Shown: one piece after another, positions 34,245 through 45,482 of the stretch
Position numbering within the stretch: position 1 is the stretch's first letter
Layout of the letters: each line of letters begins with the position of its first letter
DNA from: Platycnemis pennipes
Lineage: Eukaryota > Arthropoda > Insecta > Odonata > Platycnemididae
NCBI GenBank assembly: GCA_933228895.1
Contig: OW121858.1
Coordinates: forward strand, 30,279,859 to 30,343,858
Length of the DNA stretch: 64,000 nt
Direction: 5' to 3'
Program-made: the position numbers and the translations under genes
The notes under the pieces: generated by a model
The model's input: the letters and a program-made list of their open reading frames with translations, nothing else
Database searches by the model: none
What the model was told of the DNA's origin: nothing

Positions 34245-34739
34245 CTGACGAAAGAGACAAGGGATGACAAATGAAGAACTTCACTCGTCACGAGTGACAG
34301 GCGTTCGGGGCTCAAAATGCAGCCAATGAAAGTGCGTAGAGGGTGTGGATGGTCTTTTGCGGAGAGCATTCGAGTTCAGTGCCCCGTCCACCACAAGGGA
34401 CGTTGAAATTTGTGTCCCCTTGGTGCCTTTTGTTTGCTGCAGGCGGATGCTAATGCACTCTTGCCCCATTATCGAGAATATCTTGTAACTCCTGAGTTTG
34501 AGAAACTATACTTTCTAAAGGAGGTAACCAATTTTATCGCAGTAAAAAGTGACTCATTTCTACTTGCAAGTTCATTTTTTTTCACCTAAGATAAACATTC
34601 ACTATATTTTATTTGGGAGAAAAGATTTCATCACTTAAAATCCATTAAGTGATGAAAACACACTTATTACTCTCTTAGCTATTGCCATATTAAACTGAAA
34701 TATTGTGAGTAATTAATCTAAAGAATAAAGTTCAAATAA

Positions 34740-36480
34740 TTCAAGAAGTTTTTTTATTTTAAAAGATTTGATAAGATTTTTTTAATTTTAAAAGAATTCA
34801 TAAGATTTTTGTCAATTTTAAAACATTTCATAAGATCTTTTTCACTGAAAAAAGTTTTCGTAATATTTTATTAAACTTAAACACATGGTATAAAAGATTT
34901 TTTTATTTAAAAAAGTTTTCATAGGATTTGTTTTTTTAATTTTATAAAGTTTTTGTAAGATTTTTAAATTTAAAAAAAGTTTTTGTGAGGTTTTATCCAT
35001 TTTCAAAAGTCTTCCTAAGATTTTTAAAATTAAAATGTTTCCATTTGATTTTTTAATGAAAAAAAAGCTTTTACACCAATTTTTTTATGTTTTTTTAACT
35101 TTTTAATTAAAAAAAGATTTATTGAGATTTTTTTTCATTTTCAACAAAGTTTTGTTGTTTTATATAAAAAAAAGTTTTATATGGTTCCTTTATTTAAAAA
35201 AAAAGCTTTTGTAAGATTTTGTTTCATTTTAAAAATAGTTTTCATGAGATTTTTTTGATTCTGTAAGATTTTTTGTTTTCGTAAGATTTTTTTGTTTTCG
35301 TAAGATTTTTTATTAAAAAAGTTTTAATAAGATTTCTTTATTTTTAGTAAGATTAATAAGATTTATATTTTTAAAAAAGGTTAAAGAGGTTTTATTCATT
35401 TTCAAAAGTCGTCCTTAGATTTTTAAAATTCAAAAGTTTCCATCAGATTTTTTATTTAAAAAAAAGTTTTTACACAAATATTTTAATACTTTTTTAAGAT
35501 TTTTTTTTCATTTTCAACAAAGTTTTTTACTGTTATACATTTAAAAAGTTTTATATGGTTCCTTTATTTTAAAAAAGTTTTTGTACAATTTTGTTTTATT
35601 TAAAAAATAGTTTTCATAAGATTTTTTATTTTGTTAGATTTTTTGTTTTTGTAAGATTTTTTTAATAAAAAAGTTTTAATAAGATTTATCCATTTTAAAA
35701 GGTTTAATAAGATTTATCCATTTTAAAAGGTTTAATAAGATTTTTTAAAAAGTTTTTATGAGGTTTTATTCATTTTCAATAGTCTTCCTAAGATTTTTTA
35801 AATTAAAAAGTTTTCAAAAGTTTTTTTATTAAAAAAAGTTTTTACGCAAATACTTTAATACTTTTTTAAGATGTTTTTTTTATTTTCAACCAAGTTTTTT
35901 ACTGTTTTACATTTAAAAAGTTTTTATATGGTTCTTTTATTTTAAAAACGTTTTTGTAAAATGTTTTATTTAAAAAATAGTTTTTATAAGATTTTTTTAT
36001 TTTGTAAAATTTTTTGTTTTCGTAAGATTTTTTTATTAAAAAAAGTTTTAACAAGATTTATTTATTTTAAAAAGGTTTAATAAGATTTTTAAAAAGTTTT
36101 TATGAGGTTTTATTCATTTTCAACAGTCTTCCTAAGATTTTTTAAATTAAAAGGTTTCCATAAGATTTTTTATTAAAAAAAAGTTTTTACACAAATTTTT
36201 AATACTTTTTAAAAACTTTTTTAATAAAAAAATGATTTCTTAATATTTTTTTCAATTTCAACAAAGTTTCGTACTGTTTTACATTACAAAAGTTTTCATA
36301 TGGTTCTTTTATTTTATAAAAGTTTTTGTAAGATTTTGTTTCATTTTAAAAATAGTTTGCATAAGATTTTTTTTTGTTTTTGTAAGATTTTTTTATTTAA
36401 AAAAGTTTTAATGAGATTTCTTTATTTTAAAAAAGTTTAATAAGATTTTTTTTTGTTTTAAGAAAAGTTTTTCCAAGATA
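34740..36480. repeat. Degenerate AT-rich minisatellite, 1.7 kb
   Basis: Long run of variants of AAAAAGTTTTTATAAGATTT with T-rich spacers, in units of about 28-36 bp. Blocks of about 350-420 bp recur (markers GTTTTATTCATTTTCAA near 35390, 35764 and 36107; TTACACAAAT-like near 35471 and 36186), so a second, longer period is visible. It lies between the last two predicted cv-2 exons. Confidence 0.85.
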
Positions 36481-36555
36481 TTTTTTCTTCGGTTCAGTTA
36501 CCAAATGCCGAGAAAATTATGCCGGGCCATGTATCTCGCTTGTAATTTATTTTCA

Positions 36556-36752
36556 GGTGATGATTGGATGAAGCACGATGACGTCAGAGGTTGCACCACG
36601 CCCACTTTTCCGAAAGTGTTTTTAAAACACCAGTTTTTCGCCGCTTATAACTCAAAAATAATTGACGGATCAAAAAATGGAAAAATATGGGTCTTTTTAT
36701 TTTACAAACTCTATCAGATTCGGAAATAAAACAATTTGGTAAACGACCCAGT
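36556..36752. mobile_element. R1 family, 3' half
   Basis: Matches the right half of 7005-7530, including AGGTTGCACCACGCCCAC, TTCGCCGCTTATAACTC and the terminus GGTAAACGACCC. The left half is missing. Confidence 0.75.
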
Positions 36753-36954
36753 ATTACAAAATACCTGATAGCAGAGTACTCTAACAAGCACGTTTGGGAA
36801 AATCTGGCATTGCCTAACATTACCTAACACACTGCAAATCAGCACTCAAATCAATGCCTGTATCCGACAGTATTAACGCTAATAAAAGTTGCATTCAACA
36901 GATGTAAAAAAGTGAATCCAGCTCGTATATAAAACACGTATTAAAGGCCCTCAC

Positions 36955-37171
36955 CTCTCCGCTGGTGGTCGCAGAGGTCAATGCACTGTCCTCTTGGCAG
37001 CCCGTCTGGTTCCTCCAGTTCTGGATCTCCTGAGGAAGGGAAAAGGGGGAGGAGGAGGTGTCGTCCTCCAGGGACTGCAGCGACCTCCGACACGCATGTG
37101 CATACGCCTTCAGGGACGAACAGTGGCACCTGGCGCCCTTCGGACACTCGCACAGGTCACTCAGGCACGAC
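36955..37171 (-). CDS. cv-2: Crossveinless-2/BMPER-like protein, exon with end of C8 domain
   Basis: Acceptor ...gttggtag (AG at 37172-37173), donor GAGAG|gtgagg (GT at 36953-36954). It enters in phase 2 and leaves in phase 0. The frame reads SCLSDLCECPKGARCHCSS, LKAYAHACRRSL, a Ser/Asp-rich insert, then EIQNWRNQTGC. The spacing C..D.CEC......C.C.....Y..AC and the following W...T.C closely match the end of the C8 domain in BMPER/Cv-2 (SC..D.CECP...C.C...AY..AC). The split codon with the upstream exon gives Arg, making YIR-SC, as in the family (Y..SC). After the last Cys the exon continues ...DSALTSATTSGE. Reading through the donor meets a stop within about 20 codons. Confidence 0.88.
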
Positions 37172-37297
37172 CTACCAACGAGTCCCGAAAAAACAAAAAC
37201 ATTTTAATATTAGTGCAGCAAGCTCCTGATTATCCAGCCTGTGGATGTTTATCAATGCATCATCATTGTTTATCCCACATAAAAACACAAAATAAAC

Positions 37298-38051
37298 CTG
37301 GGGGGTTATTTTGTAATCTCACCTTTTTAATGACTCTTTTTGGGGAAGGCGGGAGATCCGTTTCGCTCTCTTAATGATCGGCTCACGAACGGTTCGTGAA
37401 TTGTCGAAGCTTCTGTCGTTGAATAAACAAACGAATGCCTGGCAACGGCGACCGCTTTCTTCAAAAATGGAGGAATACGGTGAAGGTGAGTGAAAAATTG
37501 TTTGTCCATATCATTTTAATTATTCGGATGGCCCGTCAAGATAATTCATGTCCGATAATTTCCTTTACACCAATATTGGAATTTGCATTTGTTTCTCGCT
37601 ACAGTTTACGTTAATAGTGTATCATCATTTTTCATTTTCTCAATAGTGTTTCATTCAAGAAATCATTTGTTGATAATATACACTTCGTGATTTAAGAAAG
37701 TTAAAGTTCTTCACGTTGTGCAAATTCTAAAAATACAATTTAAAATCGATTGTATCGTTCTCGCTCTTGCTTTTTTCCAACTCAAGTGGAAACGATGGTG
37801 GCTCCATTTCAAGTTCTTTAATGAAGACGAGATGGGAACTAATGGCAGGCGGGGATAATGAAACGGATCAAGAGTCGAAAGATACGGATCAGATGAGCGG
37901 ATGCATCATCTAAAAGACCAGCACATGACCGGCAGTTCACCGCTCGAGATCCGAAGATGGTCACGCCGCCTGGGTGGCGGAGTTTAACCACGAAAAAGTG
38001 ACATTTCATGACGTATTCTCACTAAAGTGAGACAACAAAATAACCCCCCAG
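37298..38051. mobile_element. DNA element with CTGGGGGGTTATTTTGT ends
   Basis: Inverted ends: CTGGGGGGTTATTTTGT then a CTCAC block on the left, and its reverse complement (GTGAGACAACAAAATAACCC) on the right, about 754 bp apart. No transposase seen. The target duplication is not clear. Confidence 0.7.
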
Positions 38052-38149
38052 CAGTCTAGTTCGTTGAGTTCTATGCCTATTGACTACTGAAAAATTGACA
38101 ACTGAAACTGACTAATTCACTGACTAGTTGTCCATTATATCAAGTAGCA

Positions 38150-38370
38150 GTGACAATTAACAGTAACGAAAGTAACATGAACAAGTAACAGGAACATGAA
38201 TGAGTAACAAGAACAAGTAACGGGAACATGAATGAATAACAAGAATAAGTCACAGGAGCAGGAACTAGTAACAGAAACGAGGTGACAGAGTAACGAGTAA
38301 AATGAAACAAAAACATGTACCAGTGACACGTAAAACAAACTGGTATCAAATAACTAGCAACAGTAGTAAA
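38150..38370. repeat. Degenerate AGTAACA/GAACA minisatellite
   Basis: About a dozen irregular repeats of AGTAACAGGAACATGAATG-like units. Frames on the minus strand with Phe/Val/Ser/Cys repeats are by-products. Confidence 0.7.
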
Positions 38371-38375
38371 CAGGT

Positions 38376-38830
38376 ATGATAGCCCAGGCATGCTGGGCGT
38401 TACATCAAAACAAGAATCTACTGACAGCTGGAAATACAAGCGTAGAAGTAAGGAAGCAATTCATCAGAACATACATCGGGAGCATGTTTCTTTACGGCAG
38501 TGAGGCGTGGACGATGACAGCAGCGGAGAAGAAAAGGGTGGAAGCATTCGAAATGTGGTGCTACAGAAGAATGATTTGAAAATTAAATGGATCGACCGAG
38601 TAAGTAACGAGGAAGTCCTAAGAAGAGTGGGAGAAAAGAGAAGTCTGCTGAAAACTAAAAAGAAGAAGGGACAACTTAATCGGTCATATCTTGAGACACG
38701 ATGGCCTGATGAAGACTATTGTCGAGGGAAAAGTGAACAGGAAGATTGGAAAAGGCAGGCCTCGTAAGAGATACATTGAAGAGGTTGTGAAGGATCTAAA
38801 ATAGAAGAATTACGTCACAATTAAAAAGGT
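38376..38830 (+). mobile_element. Non-LTR retrotransposon RT C-terminal fragment
   Basis: The plus-strand frames give ACWALHQNKNLLTAGNTS, RKQFIRTYIGSMFLYGSEAW, EKKRVEAFEMWCYRRM, then after a frameshift IDRVSNEEVLRRVGEKRSLL. This is the well-known segment after the reverse-transcriptase core (LYG.E.W....E..R.E.FEM...RR). At least one frameshift and several stops make it dead. Same family as 2380-2850. Confidence 0.85.
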
Positions 38831-39210
38831 TGGCCGATAGAAGAATCGAGTGGAAAGCTGCGTCAAACCAATCCTACGATTGTTGACCAATGATGATGAT
38901 GTACAGCGAGGATCTTTTGTTATTTTCTGCGGGAGTTCATTTATTTTGGCAGCGCAATGTGGAGAAATGAATCTGGATAGCTCCTGCTTAGTGTGGTGTT
39001 GAGGTAAACCCAAGTAGTTTTGCTGGCTTAAGTAATTTACCTGAGCCAGATTTTCGGCTACAGATCAACTTCTGGTTTTCTCCCTGTTAAGCAGGAAACC
39101 ATTCACTCTGAACCAATCACTAGCCAATGGATCTCAGCACAATTTAAAAGTGGACTTTGTATTTTAGGGTCCTTATGTATGTATGTGCGACGACATCTAA
39201 TATGGTGTGT

Positions 39211-39890
39211 CTAGAGATGGGTAAATTACCGTAATTTTCAATTGAGGTAAATTACGGTAGTTTTCGAAAATTACCGTTTTTTTCCGGTAATTTTAAGTTT
39301 TGAGCTGCAAATCCTTATCAGAGGACTCGGAACGAAATCAAATAGCATAGAGATATAAATGCCGACGCTTATAACAAACACATCACGACGTTTATCTATT
39401 TAAACTCATTAAAAAATTAAAACGAAGTTGGCAGCAACACGCAATTTGCCTCTCTTTTGTCACACTATGAGAAATTTTAGTTCCAAAGACATACCTCTGC
39501 GCAATGTGCATTTGTTATTTTACTCTGAATTAATTGGAATTAATCACGGACACAATGTAAACAAAATCATTTTAGCTTCTTAAGTTATAATATCACCTAT
39601 TCCAATGGTTTCTTCGTGAGGAAGAAATTTTCTAAAAAAGAACTTTTCTGAAAATTACCGTTCATTGCGGAAATTTTCAGGGGTGTTGGTAATGTACGAA
39701 AAATACCACAGTAATTTACGAAAAATACCACGGTAATGTACGAAAAATACCACGGTAATTTACAAAAAATACCACAGTAATTTAGGAAAAATACCATGGT
39801 AATGTACGAAAAATACCACGGTAATGTACGAAAAATACCACAGTAATTTACGAAAAATACCGCGGTAATTTACTATGTTGCCCATCTCTA
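39211..39890. mobile_element. hAT-type MITE, copy 2 (680 bp), with internal 22-bp amplification
   Basis: TAGAGATGGG ends and an exact 8-bp duplication GGTGTGTC (39203-39210, 39891-39898). Opposite orientation to copy 1. It is longer because a 22-bp motif (GTGGTATTTTTCGTAAATTACC read on the minus strand, in pieces) is repeated about eight times at 39695-39870, against one in the other copies. It ends 54 bp from the donor of the exon at 39945-40218. Confidence 0.95.
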
Positions 39891-39944
39891 GGTGTGTCCC
39901 AAGATGAATAAAGCTGTTATAATTAATATCCGACGACGCCTCAC

Positions 39945-40218
39945 CTGATGTACATGTTGGGGTTGACTTTGTCGTGGCATGCCGAGAACACTTCGGACCG
40001 CAGCGTCCGGCACTTGTGGTACCTCTCCCTCATCTTCCGGCGCCGCCTCTCCAAGGACCCCTGGGGCCCTACCGTGGGGCCACCGCGGCACATGGTCGAC
40101 ACGCCCCACACGGCCGTCTGCACGCCATGAGGGGCCCACGACGGAAGCAGCGGCGGGTAGGGCCTACGGCTCGGAAGGCCCCCGTGGCCCGTCTTCAGGT
40201 GCTTACCCTCTATGGGCC
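39945..40218 (-). CDS. cv-2: Crossveinless-2/BMPER-like protein, exon linking VWD and C8 domains
   Basis: Acceptor ttttctcttcccag (AG at 40219-40220), donor CAG|gtgagg (GT at 39943-39944). It enters in phase 1 and leaves in phase 2, both matching its neighbours. The frame is open throughout: PIEGKHLKTGHGGLPSRRP, ..WAPHGVQTAVWGVSTMC, RGGPTVGPQGS, then a basic stretch and RERYHKCRTLRSEVFSACHD, KVNPNMYIR. The last part is the start of a C8 domain (C..L....F..CH..V....Y), as in BMPER. The Gly/Pro/Arg-rich middle is longer and less conserved than I recall for the family. High GC. A second frame on the plus strand is a shadow. Confidence 0.85.
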
Positions 40219-41337
40219 CTGGGAAGAGAAAAAGTTAAACAAGTGAATAACAGGTCCCGTAGCACATGAATCGTTCCGAAATAAGCTTACCCTCTACTGC
40301 CCCGTTTACACTACTAGCTTTTTACTATGGTAAGGCTTACCATGGTAGGAAATTGGCCGCGTGAACGCAAGTTGCCGCTAACCCTAGTAAACTTTTCTAC
40401 CATTATTGAGTTACTATAGTTGGCGCTAGTTACTGGTATTTTAAGGACGTGTGAACGCAAGTTGGTAGAAAGAAGGTTTGTTTTGAAAATGGAAGTGGAA
40501 ACGAACGTAGAGTGCTTGAAGACGAAGTGACCGGATCGCACGATATGGATTAGAAATGATTCTCAGTTACAACGATATTTATTTAATCACACTGTAATAT
40601 ATTTTAGTAGTTGTATTTCCACGTTCCACTGATTCGGTTGTTCAATAATGGATTTAAATAGTTTGCCTTACCCCTGAATCCTGAGTACATAGTACATTAT
40701 ATATTTATTTTATGTGATTACCTTGCCGTGAAGAAAATATACATGCAGAAATTAAATAACTAAGAAGTTGCAAACATCACAGGAAATTCAACTCGTGTTA
40801 TTTTTTACGTATTCGCTCCTTAGGACGGCATTAAAAGTATTTTCAGCATTATTCCCTTAAATAGCTCCTTTCACAAACAACAGAATAAAGTAAACATGGG
40901 ATATCGGATTTAAAAATACTGAATATTGATAAGAGCAACAAACTGATTATGTATACTTGTATTTATTCTATTTGGATGCATGAACTTCCCTACGAAATGG
41001 GTTAACATGAGCGATAACTTTTGAGAGGTGAACTATTAATCATTTCATAGCATGGCATCCCATGGTTGATTGCATTTCTTGGTGTGTGATGCCCGTATAT
41101 AAGCTAAACGAATAAAAATACAGGCAAGAAAACGTTAATAATTTTAAAGTGTAAAGGTATTAGTTTAAATATGCTAGGAAAAAGAGGTAAAGGTTGAATG
41201 TCTTAAATATCTGGAAATTAAAGTCATGAAGGGCGTTCATCATTGCACAACCTTTACATATTTTTAACGTATTACTTTGGAGCTATTCAAAGCAAATGGC
41301 AATTGCATTCAATTTTATATTTAAAATTGATATTTAG
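40219..41337. other. Intronic stretch with possible transposon end
   Basis: Around 40300-40470 a GTTTACACTACTAGC block and two GTGAACGCAAGTTG motifs resemble a DNA-transposon end. A related GTGTGAACGCA motif lies near 43755, beyond the hAT at 41338-43397, so a larger split element is possible. No gene seen. Confidence 0.4.
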
Positions 41338-43397
41338 TAGTGATGGACGGATCCAGGTTTTTCGTCGGATCCGGATCCGGAACCGGATCCTTGCCTGGGT
41401 TTCGGATCTTTGTCTCGGTTTCGGATCCTTAGTTTCAGATACTCAATTCTGATTTTCAAAACCTAATTTTTTTTAAATATATAAATACAGCAACAATAGA
41501 ATTACCAAAAAAAGTGAATTTATTGTCGAAAAAATCAACTTCCTATCACCTATGTGGATAATATTTTCCCGGATCAAGATTTACGGATGCAATAACTATA
41601 TCTTATTACTTCTAATATAAAGATCAACTTCCTTATCACATACTCATCATGCAATACATTTTTGACACCTGTACAACTATTCTTAAGAGTGCAGTTAAAA
41701 GAAACATTGTAAGTTTATTTTCATTAATAAAGGAATTATTTTCCAATTATTAATCAAATCCTTGAATGCTTTCAAATGCTTTTTTAGAAACACAAAATAT
41801 TTTAATGCGGCCAAAGGGTCCCATTTATGGAATATCCAGGGATTCCAATTTTTAAGACGAAAAAATATTATAGAATAATTCAAGCTGCTAAACTAGTAGT
41901 TTTGCAATGTTTCATTAATAATAACCTTTAAAATGAAATTTGAGAATTTTATACTTCTAAGAAGAGGTTGTGTAACTCTGATCTTCGAATGAGATTAGTC
42001 GTTTTTCATGCTACCAGAAGCAAAAATTAAAAAAGTCTCCGATTTTTTCTCCATTGGCTAGGGTTTGCAAGAAAAAAGTAGAATGGCATGTGGGGAGCAT
42101 GTATTCTCCAAAATCATGTAAGCCGACAATAGCAGAGTGGGGTAGTGGACTGCAGCTAATGAAGTTCGATTCTTATATGTAGTTGTTTAAAATTTTTCTT
42201 TCAGCCAATGAATCAAAAAAATTATCATCCTTAATTTCCAACCTTTGTGTGTGGATACTGACTTTTTTGTACTTCTATTGTTTAAACTAGAATTATAAAT
42301 GCGTTGCTAAAAATACATGGGAAAGTTAACGTAATGATTCCACGATTTAATTCTGCAATAAAAAATGTTTCCAATCATTACACTAACGCCAATTTTTTAA
42401 TTTTTTTACTTATAAATTGACATGAAATTCTGATTATCCACTTTTTTTAACTCTCCTACTTGCATCACCCTAGGAATACAACATAGCCTATATTCCTAGG
42501 CAGTGTTAAGGATCGAACTCGCGACCGGCAGTACACTAGCCCTCATTTTTAACAACCACGCTGTCATAGGTTCACGGGAATCTGGCGAATGTAGGCGACC
42601 CGCGTGACATTCGGCTTTATTTTTTTTCTCGTGCAACCGGGAGTATGGAGAAAAAAAATCACGACGAGTATTTTTTATTTTGTTTTTGTGGCACGAAAAA
42701 AATCTTCTCATTTCGTGACCGAGTTACACACCCTCCTTGTTAGTTTCTACCATACTTACATTCCATTCGCGGGGCTCATCGATCACTAAGCCGCGAAATT
42801 TTAAAATCTCCGATCCGGATCTGAATTTTTACTGTCTTCGGATTGATTTCAGTAGCGAATAAAATGAAAGTCCCGTGGATCCGACCCCACCATCCTTAAT
42901 TTATTAATGGTACATTTGTAAATCTAATTTAAACAACAAAAGTATAATAAAGTGAGTATTCAGATGTTATGGTTTGAAATTGAAGATGATAACATTTTCG
43001 ATGCAATGACTGAAAGAAAAATTAAACTGCGATAGGGATCGACCTTCGCACAGTAAACCAGTCCGCCTGATCCCGGCGAATGTAGACTACCCGCGTGACA
43101 CCCTACGTAATTTTTCCCGGGGTAATGGGGAAAAAAGTCATATTTCTTTATTTTGCTTCTAGTTGCACGGGAACATTTTCATCTTATTTCGTGACCTGAG
43201 TTACACATCCTCTTCTTGTCAATATCTACCGCAACTGCATTCCATTCACGAGGAGCTTCGATCGCTAAGCCGCGAAAATTTAAAAATCTAGGATCCGGAT
43301 CCGATTTTGCTCCGTGTCTTTGGATCCGAATCCGGAACCGAAAAAATGAAAGATCCGCGGATCTTTGGATCCGACGGATCCGATCCGGCCATCACTA
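41338..43397. mobile_element. hAT-type element (2060 bp) with GGATCCGGATCC-rich ends
   Basis: Ends TAGTGATGGACGGATCC and, reverse-complemented, TAGTGATGGCCGGATC. Perfect 8-bp duplication ATATTTAG (41330-41337, 43398-43405). The right end is present twice: about 42530-42900 and 43060-43397 share about 350 bp, and the inner copy also ends in a GGATCCGACC..CCATC terminus. No intact transposase. tRNA-like boxes occur inside (see 42128-42175). Confidence 0.9.
42128..42175 (+). other. tRNA-like (SINE-type) sequence
   Basis: AGCAGAGTGG..GGTAGTGGA resembles an A box, and GAAGTTCGATTC at 42161-42172 resembles a B box, about 30 bases apart. B-box-like motifs also occur on the minus strand at 42510-42526 and 43035-43046. 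The cloverleaf does not close convincingly, so this looks like a SINE head or degraded tRNA rather than a gene. Confidence 0.4.
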
Positions 43398-43405
43398 ATA
43401 TTTAG

Positions 43406-44419
43406 CAAAGTAACTAACACAGAATCCATTGAGTAGGTCGTATCTTGGAGATACGACCCACTGTCAATCATGAGGAAGTAATTTAAGAAGAATATTTTGG
43501 TTGATTTATAAAAAGGGATCTAGGAAACTACATTGATAATGTTCGATAAAATAACTGCAACAAATTTGCGCATTAGTTAAAATACGCTTCCAATCTTTGC
43601 AAGTCCTTCCTACCCTACCCTCCATTGTTAATTTGACTTAATTTCACTCTCCAATTGATGTCACTAGAGTCTTTACGATGGTTCTGGGTAGGTCATGTGA
43701 ACGCAAGGTGTTAAAGGAATTCGTATTAAAGGAATTAGTATTCTATCACCTTGGTGTGAACGCAGGTTAGTTTTAGCCACCATATTACTGAAAATACCCA
43801 TTTTTTAAATTAAAAAGTAAAGCAATAAAATGTTTTGTACTTGTAGTTGGAGTGTTTAAGTAAATTGTATGTGTAAAATTGATATTACAATTCAAAATAA
43901 AACATAAGACTATGGCAAAAATCAAGACTTGTCTTTGAAATTATACTTGGGATTTAAGGAAATAGTAAAATTTTGATTTTAGAAAAAATTTTGGATCAAC
44001 GGTTAAAAATAAGTTTTGGATTTGAGGAAAATTGGGTTCAACCTAACTCTACCAGAGACTCATTCCAAAACGGCTACGCTGATAGCCTTTTGTTTCTACT
44101 TCCCCCATTACTCACATCTGACGTCGCTGTCTTCCGACCTCGAGCAAGCCTTCCTGCCGCCAACCCGCCACGAGGACGCAAACGCCGTTGCCAAATTGCC
44201 TCCGCCCAGCCCACGTGCGTGGTTCGGTGCACTGTTGCCAAACTTCTTCGCGCCAGCCTTCTAAAAATAGAGTGATGAAGAGACAGAGAAATTAATATAA
44301 AGATAATAGCTTTCGTTAGCACATTCAACCCGGAATATTTCTAGCGTGCAATCATGAAAAACGAACAGCGCTTGCTGCCACATTAATTTGGCATTCTTGA
44401 TGTTATGCGATCTTGGCAG
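43406..44419. other. Intronic stretch, no gene
   Basis: AT-rich. A GC-richer patch (44100-44260) has overlapping frames on both strands but no family signature or good splice sites that I can support. Confidence 0.35.
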
Positions 44420-44645
44420 ATGTGACGTTGGCAGATCTTGACGTTATGCGATATATTTGACGGCATTACCGCTACTGAATGGTACATTGTCACTGACATA
44501 ATGCACCGACAATTGCACCGTGTAAAGCTGTCAAAAGCAAGCGTTCGCAATTTTCTACGTCACACTGACTGTCACAGACAACTGCTCAAACGGAATCAAC
44601 ATCAACTTGCGCAGTCTCAATGACTCCGTGTAAAACGGCTTTTAG
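44420..44645. repeat. Second copy of the 4970-5175 dispersed repeat
   Basis: Shares CTTGACGTTATGCGATATAT, ATTGTCACTGACATAATGCA, and the end GACTCCGTGTAAAACGGC with 4970-5175. Slightly longer, with small insertions. Confidence 0.75.
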
Positions 44646-45056
44646 GGCAGGGAGTCCACCAAAATGGAAAACAAATACTCCATTTTTCTTTTCAAGGTTT
44701 TCCAAGTCTGATAACTGGATTTTTACGGTTCTAATACATTCACTCATTTAGTAAACTCCCCATTTTCCATGCTAATGACTGTTAAAGGGTGCAGTGATAA
44801 TCGGGAAACACGGATAATCTGCGGTTTCATTCTTTCCGGATTCATTTCTCCACAGAGCACCACCAAACTAATAAAAAAAAATAAAAAAATAATAATAAAA
44901 AAATTTAAAAAAATAAAAAAACACAATCTGCCAATGAAAACATCCTTGCTGTACGTAATACGAGGGTCATCCCGAAAATAAGTTCCATTTTTTTCTTATT
45001 AATCAAGTTTTTATTGAAAAAAATTTAAACCTACAGAAAACATTCTTGATAATATG

Positions 45057-45482
45057 TTATTTTCCCACATAATCTCCGGAAACCTCAATGCACTTCGTAT
45101 GCCGACAAATGAGCTTTGAACTCCCCTCCTCGTAGAAGCTTCCCGCCACCTCCTTGGCCCATTTGCTGACAGTTTCTTTTACTTCCTCGTCACTTGTGAA
45201 ACGTTCTCCGTTCTCTAATCCCTCCTTCATTTCGGTGAACAGATGAAAGTCTGAAGGGGCCAAGTCTGTAAGGTGGGTCAGAACATCCCAACCAAAATGA
45301 TCCAAAAGTTCCGTAGTGGTACGAGCGACGTGAGGCCGTGCATTGTCGTGGAGAAGGCACACACCAGAGGTCAACATTCCTCTTCTCTTGTTCTCGATGG
45401 CCCGACGAAGGTTCTTCAGGGTCTCACAATACCGGGAGGCATTAATTGTTTCTCCTTGAGGCAAAAAATCAATCAGGAGAAT
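45057..45482 (-). pseudogene. mariner transposase, C-terminal part
   Basis: Minus-strand frame with LLIDFLPQGETINASRYC, LRRAIENKRRGML, VCLLHDNARPHVAR and DLAPSDFHLF, ending GDYVGK before the stop. HDNARPH and DLAPSD carry the second and third acidic residues of the DD34D triad. The usual YSP before DLAPSD is altered. The upstream portion lies beyond the nested insertion. Confidence 0.9.

Noticed and set aside
34022..34369. Minus-strand 115-residue frame starting ATG near 34369
   Set aside because: Different frame from the phase-compatible exon at 34044-34244. The latter has a strong acceptor and matches the preceding exon's phase, so it was preferred.
39888..40269. Plus-strand and alternative minus-strand frames over the C8 exon
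   Set aside because: Shadows of a GC-rich exon; only one minus frame has C8 cysteine spacing and matching splice phases.
42128..42175. Functional tRNA gene
   Set aside because: A- and B-box-like motifs are present but I could not pair an acceptor stem or anticodon arm; kept only as tRNA-like/SINE sequence.
44016..44328. GC-richer patch with overlapping frames as a coding exon
   Set aside because: No family motif, open in several frames on both strands, and no convincing splice sites.
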